Program-made: the position numbers and the translations under genes
In this document: one piece after another, positions 18,601-26,123 of the stretch
How positions within the stretch are numbered: the first letter of the stretch is position 1
How the letters are laid out: every line of letters begins with the position of its first letter
Notes under the pieces: model-generated
Seen by the model: the letters and a program-made list of their open reading frames with translations, nothing else
What the model was told of the DNA's origin: nothing
Database searches by the model: none
Source: Clostridiales bacterium
Lineage (GTDB): Bacteria > Bacillota > Clostridia > Peptostreptococcales > Anaerovoracaceae
Direction: 5' to 3'
NCBI GenBank assembly: GCA_009911365.1
Contig: QXXF01000005.1
Coordinates: 202,402-266,401 of the forward strand
DNA: 64,000 nt

Positions 18601-18863
18601 CTGGCGCGTTCTTAAAAGCGACAGGCGTAGACGCAGACATCATTGATTACAGCAAGGCGAAAGAGATGATCGGTGAGGAGATCAACATGCTGATCAACAC
18701 GCCAAAGGTGGCTAACAGGCCGGAAAGCGACACCTTCCCTATCAGGCGCAAGGCCATAGAGCGGGGACTGCCGGTTATGACCTGCGTGGACACGGCAGCG
18801 GCTTTTGTGATCGCCATCAACCTGAAGAAACATGGAACAGAGTTGGAATATGGTACCTTATAA
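15687..18863 (+). CDS. carB: Carbamoyl phosphate synthase large subunit
   Basis: 1,058 residues with the internal duplication of CarB: two ATP-grasp halves beginning at [21 protein letters not shown] and [20 protein letters not shown]. The C-terminal MGS-like regulatory domain is present (about residues 930-1058; [18 protein letters not shown]). It makes carbamoyl phosphate from bicarbonate, ATP and ammonia supplied by CarA. The ATG at 15687 (MPRKASLNK) fits the family start better than the GTG nine bases upstream. Homologues in Firmicutes respond to UMP or ornithine through the last domain; which applies here is not readable. Confidence 0.97.
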   Translation: [1058 protein letters not shown]

Positions 18864-18929
18864 ACAGTTGACACTGACTTGCTGCCATGGCTGAAAAAAC
18901 AGAAAAACGAAATCAGGCAAAACGCTGAT

Positions 18930-18960
18930 GACCCATCTGTGGGAGCACCATGGATGGGTC
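18930..18960. terminator. Hairpin between carB and a convergent gene
   Basis: GACCCATC (18930-18937) pairs with GATGGGTC (18953-18960). It sits between the carB stop and the convergent phosphoesterase stop at 18986. There is no clear T run, so its action as a terminator is uncertain. Confidence 0.45.
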
Positions 18961-18985
18961 GCTTGCTGTGGTAGAATTTTCGCGC

Positions 18986-19540
18986 TTAAAAGCGGTCGCT
19001 GTAATTCAGCATGCGTCTCAGCCGTCCTTCTCCTGGACGTGCGGATTGCTTCTGTGTTTTTGCCGAACGGTAATAGACGATGGAACAGTCAAAGCATTCC
19101 GGACTAGTATTTATGATTCCATAAGAACCCTCGCTCCCGTCCCTTGGTTGAGAAAGACTGCCTGGATTTACCAGGAAAATGCCATGGGATTCTTCATAAC
19201 AAGGCCTGTGGGTGTGACCAAAAAGTGCGGCTTTGCATCCCTGCTCCTGTGCGAAGTAGATCAGATTCAAAGGCGAGAGCTTCACATTGTGCATGTGTCC
19301 ATGGACCAGCAGCAGGTTCCCGAATTCGGTTTCCAGAATCTTAAAATCATCGGAGCTGTAAGAGCCGTCCATATTGCCTTTTACGGATACGACCTCTGTT
19401 TCCAAGAGGCGCTCCAGACGCTGCGCGTCTTTTTGGTAATCCCCGAGATGGATGACAAGATCCACGCCAGTTAGCCTTTTCCAGATTTCCTCCACCTTGT
19501 CAAGGCGGCCATGGGTGTCGCTGGTTACAAAAATTTTCAT
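18986..19540 (-). CDS. YfcE/MJ0936-type metallophosphoesterase
   Basis: 184 residues of the small calcineurin-like phosphodiesterase family. Metal-binding motifs appear in order: FVTSDTHG, HLGDY, VKGNMDG (GN[HM] block), LVHGHMH and FGHTHRP. Members hydrolyse phosphodiesters with two metal ions in the cytoplasm; the natural substrate is usually unknown. The start at MKIFVTSDTHG is used because GGAGG lies 8 bases before it. In most relatives the GNxD block ends in D as here. The gene is convergent with carB and divergent from the MoaA-like gene. Confidence 0.9.
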   Translation of the reverse strand: MKIFVTSDTHGRLDKVEEIWKRLTGVDLVIHLGDYQKDAQRLERLLETEVVSVKGNMDGSYSSDDFKILETEFGNLLLVHGHMHNVKLSPLNLIYFAQEQGCKAALFGHTHRPCYEESHGIFLVNPGSLSQPRDGSEGSYGIINTSPECFDCSIVYYRSAKTQKQSARPGEGRLRRMLNYSDRF

Positions 19541-19584
19541 AAGCATTACCTCCAATAGAAGAATTGTAACACAAGATGTATTAG

Positions 19585-19613
19585 TTGACTAGGGCAGAGG
19601 GATAAGGTAAAAT
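19585..19613 (+). promoter_or_regulatory. Promoter of the MoaA-like gene
   Basis: TTGACT (19585-19590), 17-base spacer, TAAAAT (19608-19613). Transcription from about 19620 rules out the upstream in-frame start at 19612 and supports translation from 19642. Confidence 0.75.
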
Positions 19614-19641
19614 GATTTTGTTTGAAGTTGAGGAGGAAAAT

Positions 19642-20205
19642 ATGAGAATTGAATTAAAGGACGCAGGCGTTCCCACAAAAGAGGAGATCCTGGAAATGGC
19701 AAAAGGCGAAAAGTCAGTTATCCTCGCAGGAAACGAGCCGCTAAAGCGGGTGGGGATCGCAGATATTGTAAAGAAATTAGAAAATGAAGAAATCATGATA
19801 GAAACAAGCGGCCAGGAACTGGCTCCCATAGCGGAAAAGCTGAAAAAAGCCGGACTGACCGGCGTGGTGATCTTGGTGAACACCATGCGGCACACTCGTT
19901 ACAAGAACACCCATGACGGACAGGATTTGAACGATGTGATCCAAGGCATCAACAAAGCGGTGAACCAGCAGATGAAAGTCAGGCTACAGGTGGCCTTGGA
20001 GCCTGGATTCAGCGATGATGAAGTCCTGGATTTCGTGCAGCTCACGTTCCAGCACGATTATGAGATCGTGTTTATGCCTACCATGCCCTATGAAGAAATC
20101 AAAGCAAAGATGCGGCTTCGTCCAGTGGAAGGGGATTTTGGCGACGTTGAAATGTTCAAATACGCTGCGGCAAGAGGAAAGATCGGATTTTTGAAGGAAG
20201 CATAA
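19642..20205 (+). CDS. Unrecognised protein with a radical-SAM-like (MoaA-like) barrel character
   Basis: 187 residues, cytoplasmic. Segments such as VILAGNEPLKRVGIADIVKKL, MIETSGQELAPIAEKLKKAG, VVILVNTMRHTRYKNTHDGQDLNDVIQGI and FMPTMPYEEIKAKMRLRP look like the later half of MoaA-type barrels, where GGEPL, TNG, VSLDS and FIEFMP-like strings occur. There is no CxxxCxxC cluster motif, so it cannot itself be a canonical radical SAM enzyme. The start follows AGGAGG. It could be a barrel protein derived from MoaA that lost its cluster, or unrelated. A mononistronic transcript with its own promoter and strong terminator is indicated. Confidence 0.6.
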   Translation: MRIELKDAGVPTKEEILEMAKGEKSVILAGNEPLKRVGIADIVKKLENEEIMIETSGQELAPIAEKLKKAGLTGVVILVNTMRHTRYKNTHDGQDLNDVIQGINKAVNQQMKVRLQVALEPGFSDDEVLDFVQLTFQHDYEIVFMPTMPYEEIKAKMRLRPVEGDFGDVEMFKYAAARGKIGFLKEA

Positions 20206-20226
20206 ATGACCTGAACCATAAAAATA

Positions 20227-20268
20227 ACAGCAGGCTTTCGGTTTTCGACCAGCCTGCTGTATGTTTTT
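20227..20268 (+). terminator. Strong terminator
   Basis: ACAGCAGGCT (20227-20236) and AGCCTGCTGT (20251-20260) form a perfect 10-bp stem with a small inner hairpin, followed by ATGTTTTT. It lies between the convergent MoaA-like and BFD-like genes. Confidence 0.85.
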
Positions 20269-20288
20269 GATGTTAGGCAACCGACCGG

Positions 20289-20468
20289 TCAGCGGACCAC
20301 CAGTCGGTCTAAAATTTCATCGATTCTTTCGATGCACCCGCCGCAGACGGAACCAGCCCCTGTTTGTTCTAAAATATCTTCATAAGTCTGGGCTCCGGCA
20401 TCAACTGCGTCCGCAATAGCGCCATAAGGTACGGATTTGCATATACAAATGAATTCGTCTCTGTCCAT
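20289..20468 (-). CDS. BFD-like [2Fe-2S]-binding small protein
   Basis: A 59-residue protein, short enough to be missed by usual length cut-offs. It has the four cysteines of the bacterioferritin-associated ferredoxin/NifU-middle [2Fe-2S] domain: CIC near the start (Cys8, Cys10) and CGGC (Cys42, Cys45), with VPYGAIADAVDAGAQTYEDI between them. GGAGG lies 7 bases before the ATG. Free-standing BFD-like proteins in Clostridia usually pass electrons or iron; no specific partner is evident here. It is upstream of, and on the opposite side of a terminator from, the MoaA-like gene. Confidence 0.88.
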   Translation of the reverse strand: MDRDEFICICKSVPYGAIADAVDAGAQTYEDILEQTGAGSVCGGCIERIDEILDRLVVR

Positions 20469-20530
20469 GCTTGCTGCCTCCTTTACTGTTTTTCTATAGA
20501 TACCTTGCCCAGATCTAAAACTGTTATGCG

Positions 20531-21226
20531 TTAAATTTCTTCGATCAAGTAAACGCCTTCAAATTCACTGAACTCTTCGATAGCCTGCTGGTGACTCATG
20601 TTTTTTGGAAGGACCATAGCCAGATGAAAGGCAATGCCGCCGGAAATAGTAGGGATCGCCTGACTGTGGGATGTTTCGTAAAAAGCAGCGTCGATTTTCC
20701 GTACATGCTTGATAAAACGACGAAAGTTTTCAGTGGAATCTATTTCAATATAAAGATCAATGGCCCGGGATTTTCGGTAAAAATAGTTTTCCACCTTTGG
20801 TAGCAGTGCCAGGCTGAGGAAAATCACGAAAGCAGCAATGGCTGCGCCAGAATAAAACCCAATGCCTAAAGCCAGCCCAAGACACGCTGATGCCCAGAGT
20901 CCGGCTGCGGTGGTCAGTCCCTTGATCCGGTGGCGACCGGTCACCAGGATGGTTCCTACTCCCAGAAAACCAACGCCTGTGATGACCTGAGCGCCCAGCC
21001 TGGCAGGATCGCCAGAACCATAGAGGTCGCAGATATATTCGTTGGTGAGCATAGCCAGTGCTGCGCCCACGCATACCAGGATATGGGTGCGGAAACCAGC
21101 AGGGTGACGATTCGCTCCTCGTTCCAGGCCAATGATGCCACCAAACACAACGGCCAGGATCAGGCGCAGGGAAGTAGAAAACAGATTCACATCATAAAAC
21201 AAATCAGGCAGTGTCAATGTTAACAT
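20531..21226 (-). CDS. MgtC/SapB family membrane protein
   Basis: 231 residues. Four or five hydrophobic segments occupy the first 140 residues, with the conserved cores VVFGGIIGLERGANRHPAGFRTHILVCVGAALAML and LGAQVITGVGFLGVGTIL, then a soluble C-terminal domain of about 80 residues. The family is linked to magnesium homeostasis, acid tolerance or proton/ATP-synthase control in pathogens; the role here is open. The start is the ATG behind GGAGG (8-base gap); a TTG further up overlaps the ribosome binding site and is rejected. Confidence 0.93.
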   Translation of the reverse strand: MLTLTLPDLFYDVNLFSTSLRLILAVVFGGIIGLERGANRHPAGFRTHILVCVGAALAMLTNEYICDLYGSGDPARLGAQVITGVGFLGVGTILVTGRHRIKGLTTAAGLWASACLGLALGIGFYSGAAIAAFVIFLSLALLPKVENYFYRKSRAIDLYIEIDSTENFRRFIKHVRKIDAAFYETSHSQAIPTISGGIAFHLAMVLPKNMSHQQAIEEFSEFEGVYLIEEI

Positions 21227-21362
21227 CAATAAAACCTCCAATATCTTTATTATATGCGGGAATCCCCAACAAGGGAAGCATTTTCAGAGAATTTCAGGAT
21301 TTCTGGCATAATTGTCGATTCTGTGGTAAACTACTGAATATACACTGGCTAGGAGGGGAACG

Positions 21363-22115
21363 ATGTATCAGGAAATCTTAAAGCAGAAAATCGACTTAGG
21401 ACTGCGGAAACCATTCAAAAAGCAGACAAGGGAAAAGATTCAGAAACTGAATGACATGGATTACATCTATGGCGCTATGTCGCTGGAGGGCATGGCTTAT
21501 TCCCGGAAAGAAATCGAGACCATGATGCAGGGAGAAATGCCTAAAGAAGCGTCTCTGAAAGAATGCGTCTTAGTAAAGAACTACATGAATACCCTGGAAT
21601 TGACACGGGATCTGCTGTCATTGAAAAATAGCTTGGACAAGCGGCTGCTGTTGAAACTGCATAGTTCCCTGACCGGAAAAACCACAGGTTTCCGAAAGAC
21701 CAACCCAGTGATGGAGGAATTCGATTATACGCCGCCCGATCATTCAGAGGTGGAAAGCGGTCTCAATAAAATCTTTCAAGTTGCCTACAAGAGCGGCAGC
21801 AACGTGATCCACAGTGCGTCCAGGATCCATTGCGGCATTTTGGCGCTTCATCCTTTTGACACCTACAGCGAAGTCATGGCGCGGATGGCTATGAATTATT
21901 ACTTGGAAGAAAAGGGCTTCCTGCCTGTTGCCTTAGGATACAATTATAAAGAATACACGAAAACCATGATCGAATGCCTGAAAGATCGGGATGACGTGCT
22001 GTTTTTCTGGGGATTGGAGCGCGCAGTTTATAACAAGCTGACCCAGGTGATACAGATTGTGGAAACAGATGAGGCTGAGGCAGAAGCAGCGGAACCGGAG
22101 GGCACATGGAAATAG
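21363..22115 (+). CDS. Fic-fold protein with a degenerate active-site motif
   Basis: 250 residues. The order of elements fits Fic/DOC proteins: an N-terminal helix with a possible inhibitory-type motif (YGAMSLEGMAYSRKEIETMM), then LLLKLHSSLTG, PPDHSEVESGLNKIF and HPFDTYSEVMARMAMNYYL. The catalytic His and following Pro-Phe are kept, but the phosphate-binding stretch that should read DGNGRxxR is TYSEVMAR: the Gly-Asn-Gly is lost and one Arg retained. AMPylation by the standard mechanism is therefore doubtful. It overlaps the radical SAM gene by 10 bases, so the two are translationally coupled and may act together. The C terminus is acidic. Confidence 0.72.
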   Translation: MYQEILKQKIDLGLRKPFKKQTREKIQKLNDMDYIYGAMSLEGMAYSRKEIETMMQGEMPKEASLKECVLVKNYMNTLELTRDLLSLKNSLDKRLLLKLHSSLTGKTTGFRKTNPVMEEFDYTPPDHSEVESGLNKIFQVAYKSGSNVIHSASRIHCGILALHPFDTYSEVMARMAMNYYLEEKGFLPVALGYNYKEYTKTMIECLKDRDDVLFFWGLERAVYNKLTQVIQIVETDEAEAEAAEPEGTWK

Positions 22116-23509
22116 GGAAAACCATCTTAGATCAGACCCGCGGCATCTGCCCAGTGTGCTACCAACCGATTGATGCTTATTATATAGAGGAAGCGGGCAG
22201 CGTACGGTTTGTAAAGACTTGCCCAAAGCACGGGACCTTCCAAACCACAGCAGCGGAACACGCAGAGGATTACCGGGAATGGACAAAGCATCCAGTTATC
22301 AACATTCCGCCAGAATCAGCCATGACAGAAGGGGACATAGAAGACAAGAGCTGTCCCCTTCACTGTGGTACTTGTCAGAACCACTTGCAGACAGCGTGCT
22401 GCGTTCTGATCGATCTGACAGACCGCTGTAACCAACGCTGTCCCTATTGCTTTGCCAGATCGGAAATGGACGGAGATCGAAGCGGCGAGCCAACGATGAC
22501 AGAGATCGAAAAAAAATTGGATTTGTTACTGGAGTTGGGAGAAGATGGTCGACCTTTCAACCTCCAGCTGTCTGGCGGCGAACCTACTGTAAGGGACGAT
22601 TTGCCCCAAATCGTCCGTATGGCTAGGGACAAAGGCTTTGAATACGTGCAGATCAACTCCAATGGCCGCAGACTTGCCCAGGAAGAGGGCTATGCCAAAC
22701 TTTTGAAAGACGCAGGGGCATCCGTCATTTTCCTGCAGTTTGACGGCACCCGAGATGAGGTCTATCAAAAGCTCCGGGGAGAACCTTTGTTGGAAATAAA
22801 GCTTCGAGCCATTCGCTGCTGCGAGAATGCGGGGCTGCCAGTCACTTTGGTGCCCACGGTGGTAGAAGGGGTCAACACTGACAATATCGGGGATATGATG
22901 GATTTTCTTCTGGAAAACGTCAATGTAGTCAAGGGTATCCACTTCCAGCCTGTCAGCTTTTTCGGCAGACACCCAGAAAAAACGGACGCGGGCTTTCACA
23001 GCGGAGACTTTTCGGGAAGAGTGACCATGTTCGGTTTGCTGCGGAAACTAGAGCAGCAGCGACCAGCCTTCCGATACCAGGATTACTGCCCCATCAGCAC
23101 TGGCCACACCTTATGCTGTTTTTATAGTACTTACATCAAAGAGCCGGATGGCAGCGTCCGCTGCACCCTTACTGGTGATCGGAAAAAAAGCGGGGTGGCC
23201 TGCTGCGACGCCAGCGTCAATAAACTGGATGTGATCAAAAAAGACCGGGACTTTGTTCTGAACAAGTGGGACGTGCTGACGCCGGGAGAAGAGCGGGACT
23301 GGAGTCAGTACCGCTCTAGCAAAGAGATCGTGGATCTCATCGATTTTTTGGATTATTACAAGCAGAACACCTTTACGGTGACGGGCATGGCTTTCCAGGA
23401 TCTCACCAACCTGGACGCACAGCGAGTGAAACGGTGCAGGGTTCAAGTGCTGTCAGAGGACAACAAGCTGATCCCTTTCTGTGCGTATAACAGCATCTAT
23501 AGAAAATAG
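22106..23509 (+). CDS. Radical SAM protein with N-terminal Cys-rich region (TrsS/tetraether-synthase-like)
   Basis: 467 residues. An N-terminal zinc-ribbon-like segment (CPVCYQPIDAYY, KTCPKHGTF) and CGTCQNHLQTACCVLIDL precede the radical SAM cluster motif CNQRCPYC at about 112-119. The SAM-binding GGE-type motif is LSGGEPTVRDDL. The remaining barrel and a Cys-bearing C-terminal part follow (CPISTGHTLCCFY, SGVACC). This layout is that of the TrsS and tetraether lipid synthase group of radical SAM enzymes; the reaction is not known from sequence. It lies between the Fic-fold gene and a CobW GTPase, with an 8-base gap to the latter, suggesting one operon. Confidence 0.83.
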   Translation: MEIGKTILDQTRGICPVCYQPIDAYYIEEAGSVRFVKTCPKHGTFQTTAAEHAEDYREWTKHPVINIPPESAMTEGDIEDKSCPLHCGTCQNHLQTACCVLIDLTDRCNQRCPYCFARSEMDGDRSGEPTMTEIEKKLDLLLELGEDGRPFNLQLSGGEPTVRDDLPQIVRMARDKGFEYVQINSNGRRLAQEEGYAKLLKDAGASVIFLQFDGTRDEVYQKLRGEPLLEIKLRAIRCCENAGLPVTLVPTVVEGVNTDNIGDMMDFLLENVNVVKGIHFQPVSFFGRHPEKTDAGFHSGDFSGRVTMFGLLRKLEQQRPAFRYQDYCPISTGHTLCCFYSTYIKEPDGSVRCTLTGDRKKSGVACCDASVNKLDVIKKDRDFVLNKWDVLTPGEERDWSQYRSSKEIVDLIDFLDYYKQNTFTVTGMAFQDLTNLDAQRVKRCRVQVLSEDNKLIPFCAYNSIYRK

Positions 23510-23517
23510 AGGGTTTT

Positions 23518-24648
23518 ATGGCAACAAAATACATGGTGGTCAGCGGCTTTCTGGGTTCGGGAAAAACAACGGCCATGATCGCTTTCGCAAGAAACCTCAA
23601 TGCCCGGGGATTGGGCAGCGCTGCGATCCTGGCCAATGATTTGGGTGCTGGGAACATCGTTGACGCGGAATTCACAGCAGCGGCGGGTATCACCAGCCTT
23701 CCCATTTCTGGAGGCTGCATCTGTTATCAGCACGAAAATCTGGTAGGCAAGCTTCACCAGTTGGAAGCGGCAGGTGCGGACGTGATCTTTTCCGATGTGC
23801 CAGGCTGCGGCATCGGTGCTATGGATCATGTGTATCTGGAACTGAAAGACAAGGAAAAAGACGAATTTGACCTGATGCCGTTTACCTGTCTGGTGGACCC
23901 GGAGCGGCTGCGTATGGTGATGCCCGAGCAGGCGGATATTCATTTGCCGGAAGAAATGAAATTCCTGTTGGATGCCCAGATGGCCGAAGCGGACATTATC
24001 ATCCTTAACAAGATCGATACTATCAGCGAAGCGGAGGCTCATGCGATCACAAACTTTATCAAGAGCATCTATCCATCCAAGCCTGTCATGACCATGTCCG
24101 CCATGATGGGAACAGGCGTTACGCAGGTGGTGGATTATATTCTGGGACATCGTTCTCAAGCGATCCACAGAGAGATCGGTTATGGTTCTGATACCTTTAT
24201 TGCGGCGGAAGAAAAAATGAGCTGGTTCAATACCAGAGTATGGCTGCGGCAGCGGGAAGACAAAAATCTGGATTTCAATGAAGTCATAGCCGACATTTTT
24301 GAAGGTGTCCGCGCGGGTCTGAAAAAACACGACAGCAATGTGCCTCACTTGAAAATGTTCGCAGCGGATAGCGATGAGGAACTGACGGATTTCTTCAAAG
24401 CCAGTCTCATCGGTATTGACTATGATGTGATCTATGATAGAAAGCTGGACCGGAAATACAGCGCACTGTCCCTGATTATCAATGCCAGATGCGCCGCTGA
24501 TCCAGTAGTGATGGCCGATATCGTCGATGATGCGGTGGATGTTGTATCGGTCAAATACGATATGAAAGTGCGGACTTTTTTCCTGGAGACCTTTGGCATG
24601 ATGGAAGAAGGGAAGTTCAACCTTGGAAAAGCTTCCCGGTATGACTGA
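23518..24648 (+). CDS. CobW/HypB-type GTPase (metal or cofactor chaperone)
   Basis: 376 residues. The G1 loop is SGFLGSGKTTAM, the metal-linked CxCC position is represented by SGGCICYQHENL, and the G4 motif is ILNKIDT. In COG0523 proteins this region binds Zn or Co and GTP hydrolysis drives metal insertion; the usual CxCC is here CIC, so metal handling may differ. It is only 8 bases after the radical SAM gene, so a role in building or loading that enzyme or its corrinoid partner is a fair inference. A terminator follows. Confidence 0.86.
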   Translation: MATKYMVVSGFLGSGKTTAMIAFARNLNARGLGSAAILANDLGAGNIVDAEFTAAAGITSLPISGGCICYQHENLVGKLHQLEAAGADVIFSDVPGCGIGAMDHVYLELKDKEKDEFDLMPFTCLVDPERLRMVMPEQADIHLPEEMKFLLDAQMAEADIIILNKIDTISEAEAHAITNFIKSIYPSKPVMTMSAMMGTGVTQVVDYILGHRSQAIHREIGYGSDTFIAAEEKMSWFNTRVWLRQREDKNLDFNEVIADIFEGVRAGLKKHDSNVPHLKMFAADSDEELTDFFKASLIGIDYDVIYDRKLDRKYSALSLIINARCAADPVVMADIVDDAVDVVSVKYDMKVRTFFLETFGMMEEGKFNLGKASRYD

Positions 24649-24693
24649 GCGAAACGAGGAACCAAAGCCTGAAAAAACGAAAAGAAGCAAGAA

Positions 24694-24737
24694 CAGCGCC
24701 CCGGGATTGCGATGTATCCGAAAGGCGCTGCTTTTTT
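24694..24737 (+). terminator. Terminator of the Fic-radical SAM-CobW transcript
   Basis: CAGCGCC (24694-24700) and GGCGCTG (24724-24730), extended by AGCA/TGCT, followed by CTTTTTTAT. It is convergent with the argH end at 24756 and may serve both strands. Confidence 0.8.
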
Positions 24738-24755
24738 ATGCGTGTTATTTTTTGA

Positions 24756-26123
24756 TTATTTGCCGCTCTTGATATCTGCGAGCTGCTGTTTCACGCTGTC
24801 AAAGGATGTGGAACCTTTGGACTTTTTCGCTTTGATGCAGCTGCGAATAGCGATCTTGTCGTAGATATCCTCTTCAAATTTGTCGGAAAAGGACTTGAAC
24901 TCTTCTATGGACATTTCTTCAATGGCAATGCCTTTGTTGATGCAGTGAAGGACGATCTTGCCGATGATTTCGTGGCAGTCCCGGAATGGGATGCCTTTTG
25001 TCACCAGATAGTCGGCGGCGTCCGTGGCGTTCATGTAGCCGTACTTGGCGGCCCGCTCCATGTTCTCTGTCTTGACCTTCATGGTAGCGATCATCTCCGT
25101 GAAAATGTTTACCGAAGCCTTTAGGGTGTCTCCTGCGTCAAAGACCGGCAGTTTGTCTTCCTGCAGGTCCTTGTTGTAGGCAAGCGGCAGGCCCTTGATG
25201 ATGGTCAAAAGACTCATCAAATCGCCGTAGACCCTTCCTGTTTTTCCCCGGATCAACTCTGCCATGTCAGGATTCTTTTTCTGGGGCATGATGCTGCTGC
25301 CAGTGGAATACGCATCATCAATTTCCACAAAGCTGAATTCCACAGAACTCCACTGGATCAGTTCTTCACAGAACCGGGACAAATGCATCATGGTGATGGA
25401 GCAGCAACTAATGAATTCCACTGCGAAATCCCGATCAGCCACAGCGTCCATGGCATTGGGGCAGATTCCCTTGAAACCCAGTTCCTTTGCCAGGAATTCC
25501 CGGTCCGTGTCATAGGTGGTGCCAGCCAGTGCGCCGCAGCCCAGAGGTAGGTAATCCATCCTGTCCAAACAGTCCGCAAAACGACTGGCGTCCCGCTTGA
25601 ACATTTGGTAATAAGCCAGCAGATGATAAGCTAGGGTAACAGGCTGAGCCCTTTGCAGGTGGGTATAACCTGGCATCACCGTGTCTTGGTGTTGCTCCGC
25701 CAGGTCCACCAGAGTTTCCATGAGCTTTGCCAGCAACTGATGGATGGCAGCGATTTCCTCTTTCAGATAAAGGCGGATGTCTACGGCCACTTGGTCGTTT
25801 CTGCTGCGGGCTGTGTGGAGCCTTTTTCCGGCGTCACCAATGCGTTCTGTGAGCACGGATTCGATGTTCATGTGGATATCTTCTGACTCAATGGTGAATT
25901 CCACTTTGCCAGCTTCAATGTCAGCTTCGATCTCTTTCAGGGTCTTGATGATCAGTTCAGCTTCATCCGCTGCGATAATGCCTTGTTTTCCCAGCATAGC
26001 GGCGTGGGCCATGCTGCCTTTGATATCGTCTTTATACAATCTCTGGTCGAATTCGATAGAAGCGTTGAATTCATCAGCGGACGAAGTCGCCGCCTTTGAG
26101 AACCTTCCTTTCCAAAGTTTCAT
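24756..26123 (-). CDS. argH: Argininosuccinate lyase
   Basis: 455 residues; last step of arginine synthesis, splitting argininosuccinate into arginine and fumarate. The superfamily signature [12 protein letters not shown] with its catalytic Ser is intact, as are [14 protein letters not shown] and the tip of the N terminus [21 protein letters not shown]. The ATG lies inside the end of argG: the two genes overlap by 50 bases in different frames, an unusually long overlap for this pair. AAGGAGG lies 11 bases before the start. It is cotranscribed with argG. Confidence 0.97.
   Translation of the reverse strand: MKLWKGRFSKAATSSADEFNASIEFDQRLYKDDIKGSMAHAAMLGKQGIIAADEAELIIKTLKEIEADIEAGKVEFTIESEDIHMNIESVLTERIGDAGKRLHTARSRNDQVAVDIRLYLKEEIAAIHQLLAKLMETLVDLAEQHQDTVMPGYTHLQRAQPVTLAYHLLAYYQMFKRDASRFADCLDRMDYLPLGCGALAGTTYDTDREFLAKELGFKGICPNAMDAVADRDFAVEFISCCSITMMHLSRFCEELIQWSSVEFSFVEIDDAYSTGSSIMPQKKNPDMAELIRGKTGRVYGDLMSLLTIIKGLPLAYNKDLQEDKLPVFDAGDTLKASVNIFTEMIATMKVKTENMERAAKYGYMNATDAADYLVTKGIPFRDCHEIIGKIVLHCINKGIAIEEMSIEEFKSFSDKFEEDIYDKIAIRSCIKAKKSKGSTSFDSVKQQLADIKSGK

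Noticed and set aside
23497-24690. A 397-codon open frame on the minus strand opposite the CobW gene
   Set aside because: The plus-strand gene has all GTPase motifs; the minus-strand product is His- and Phe-rich with no domain, typical of an antisense shadow.
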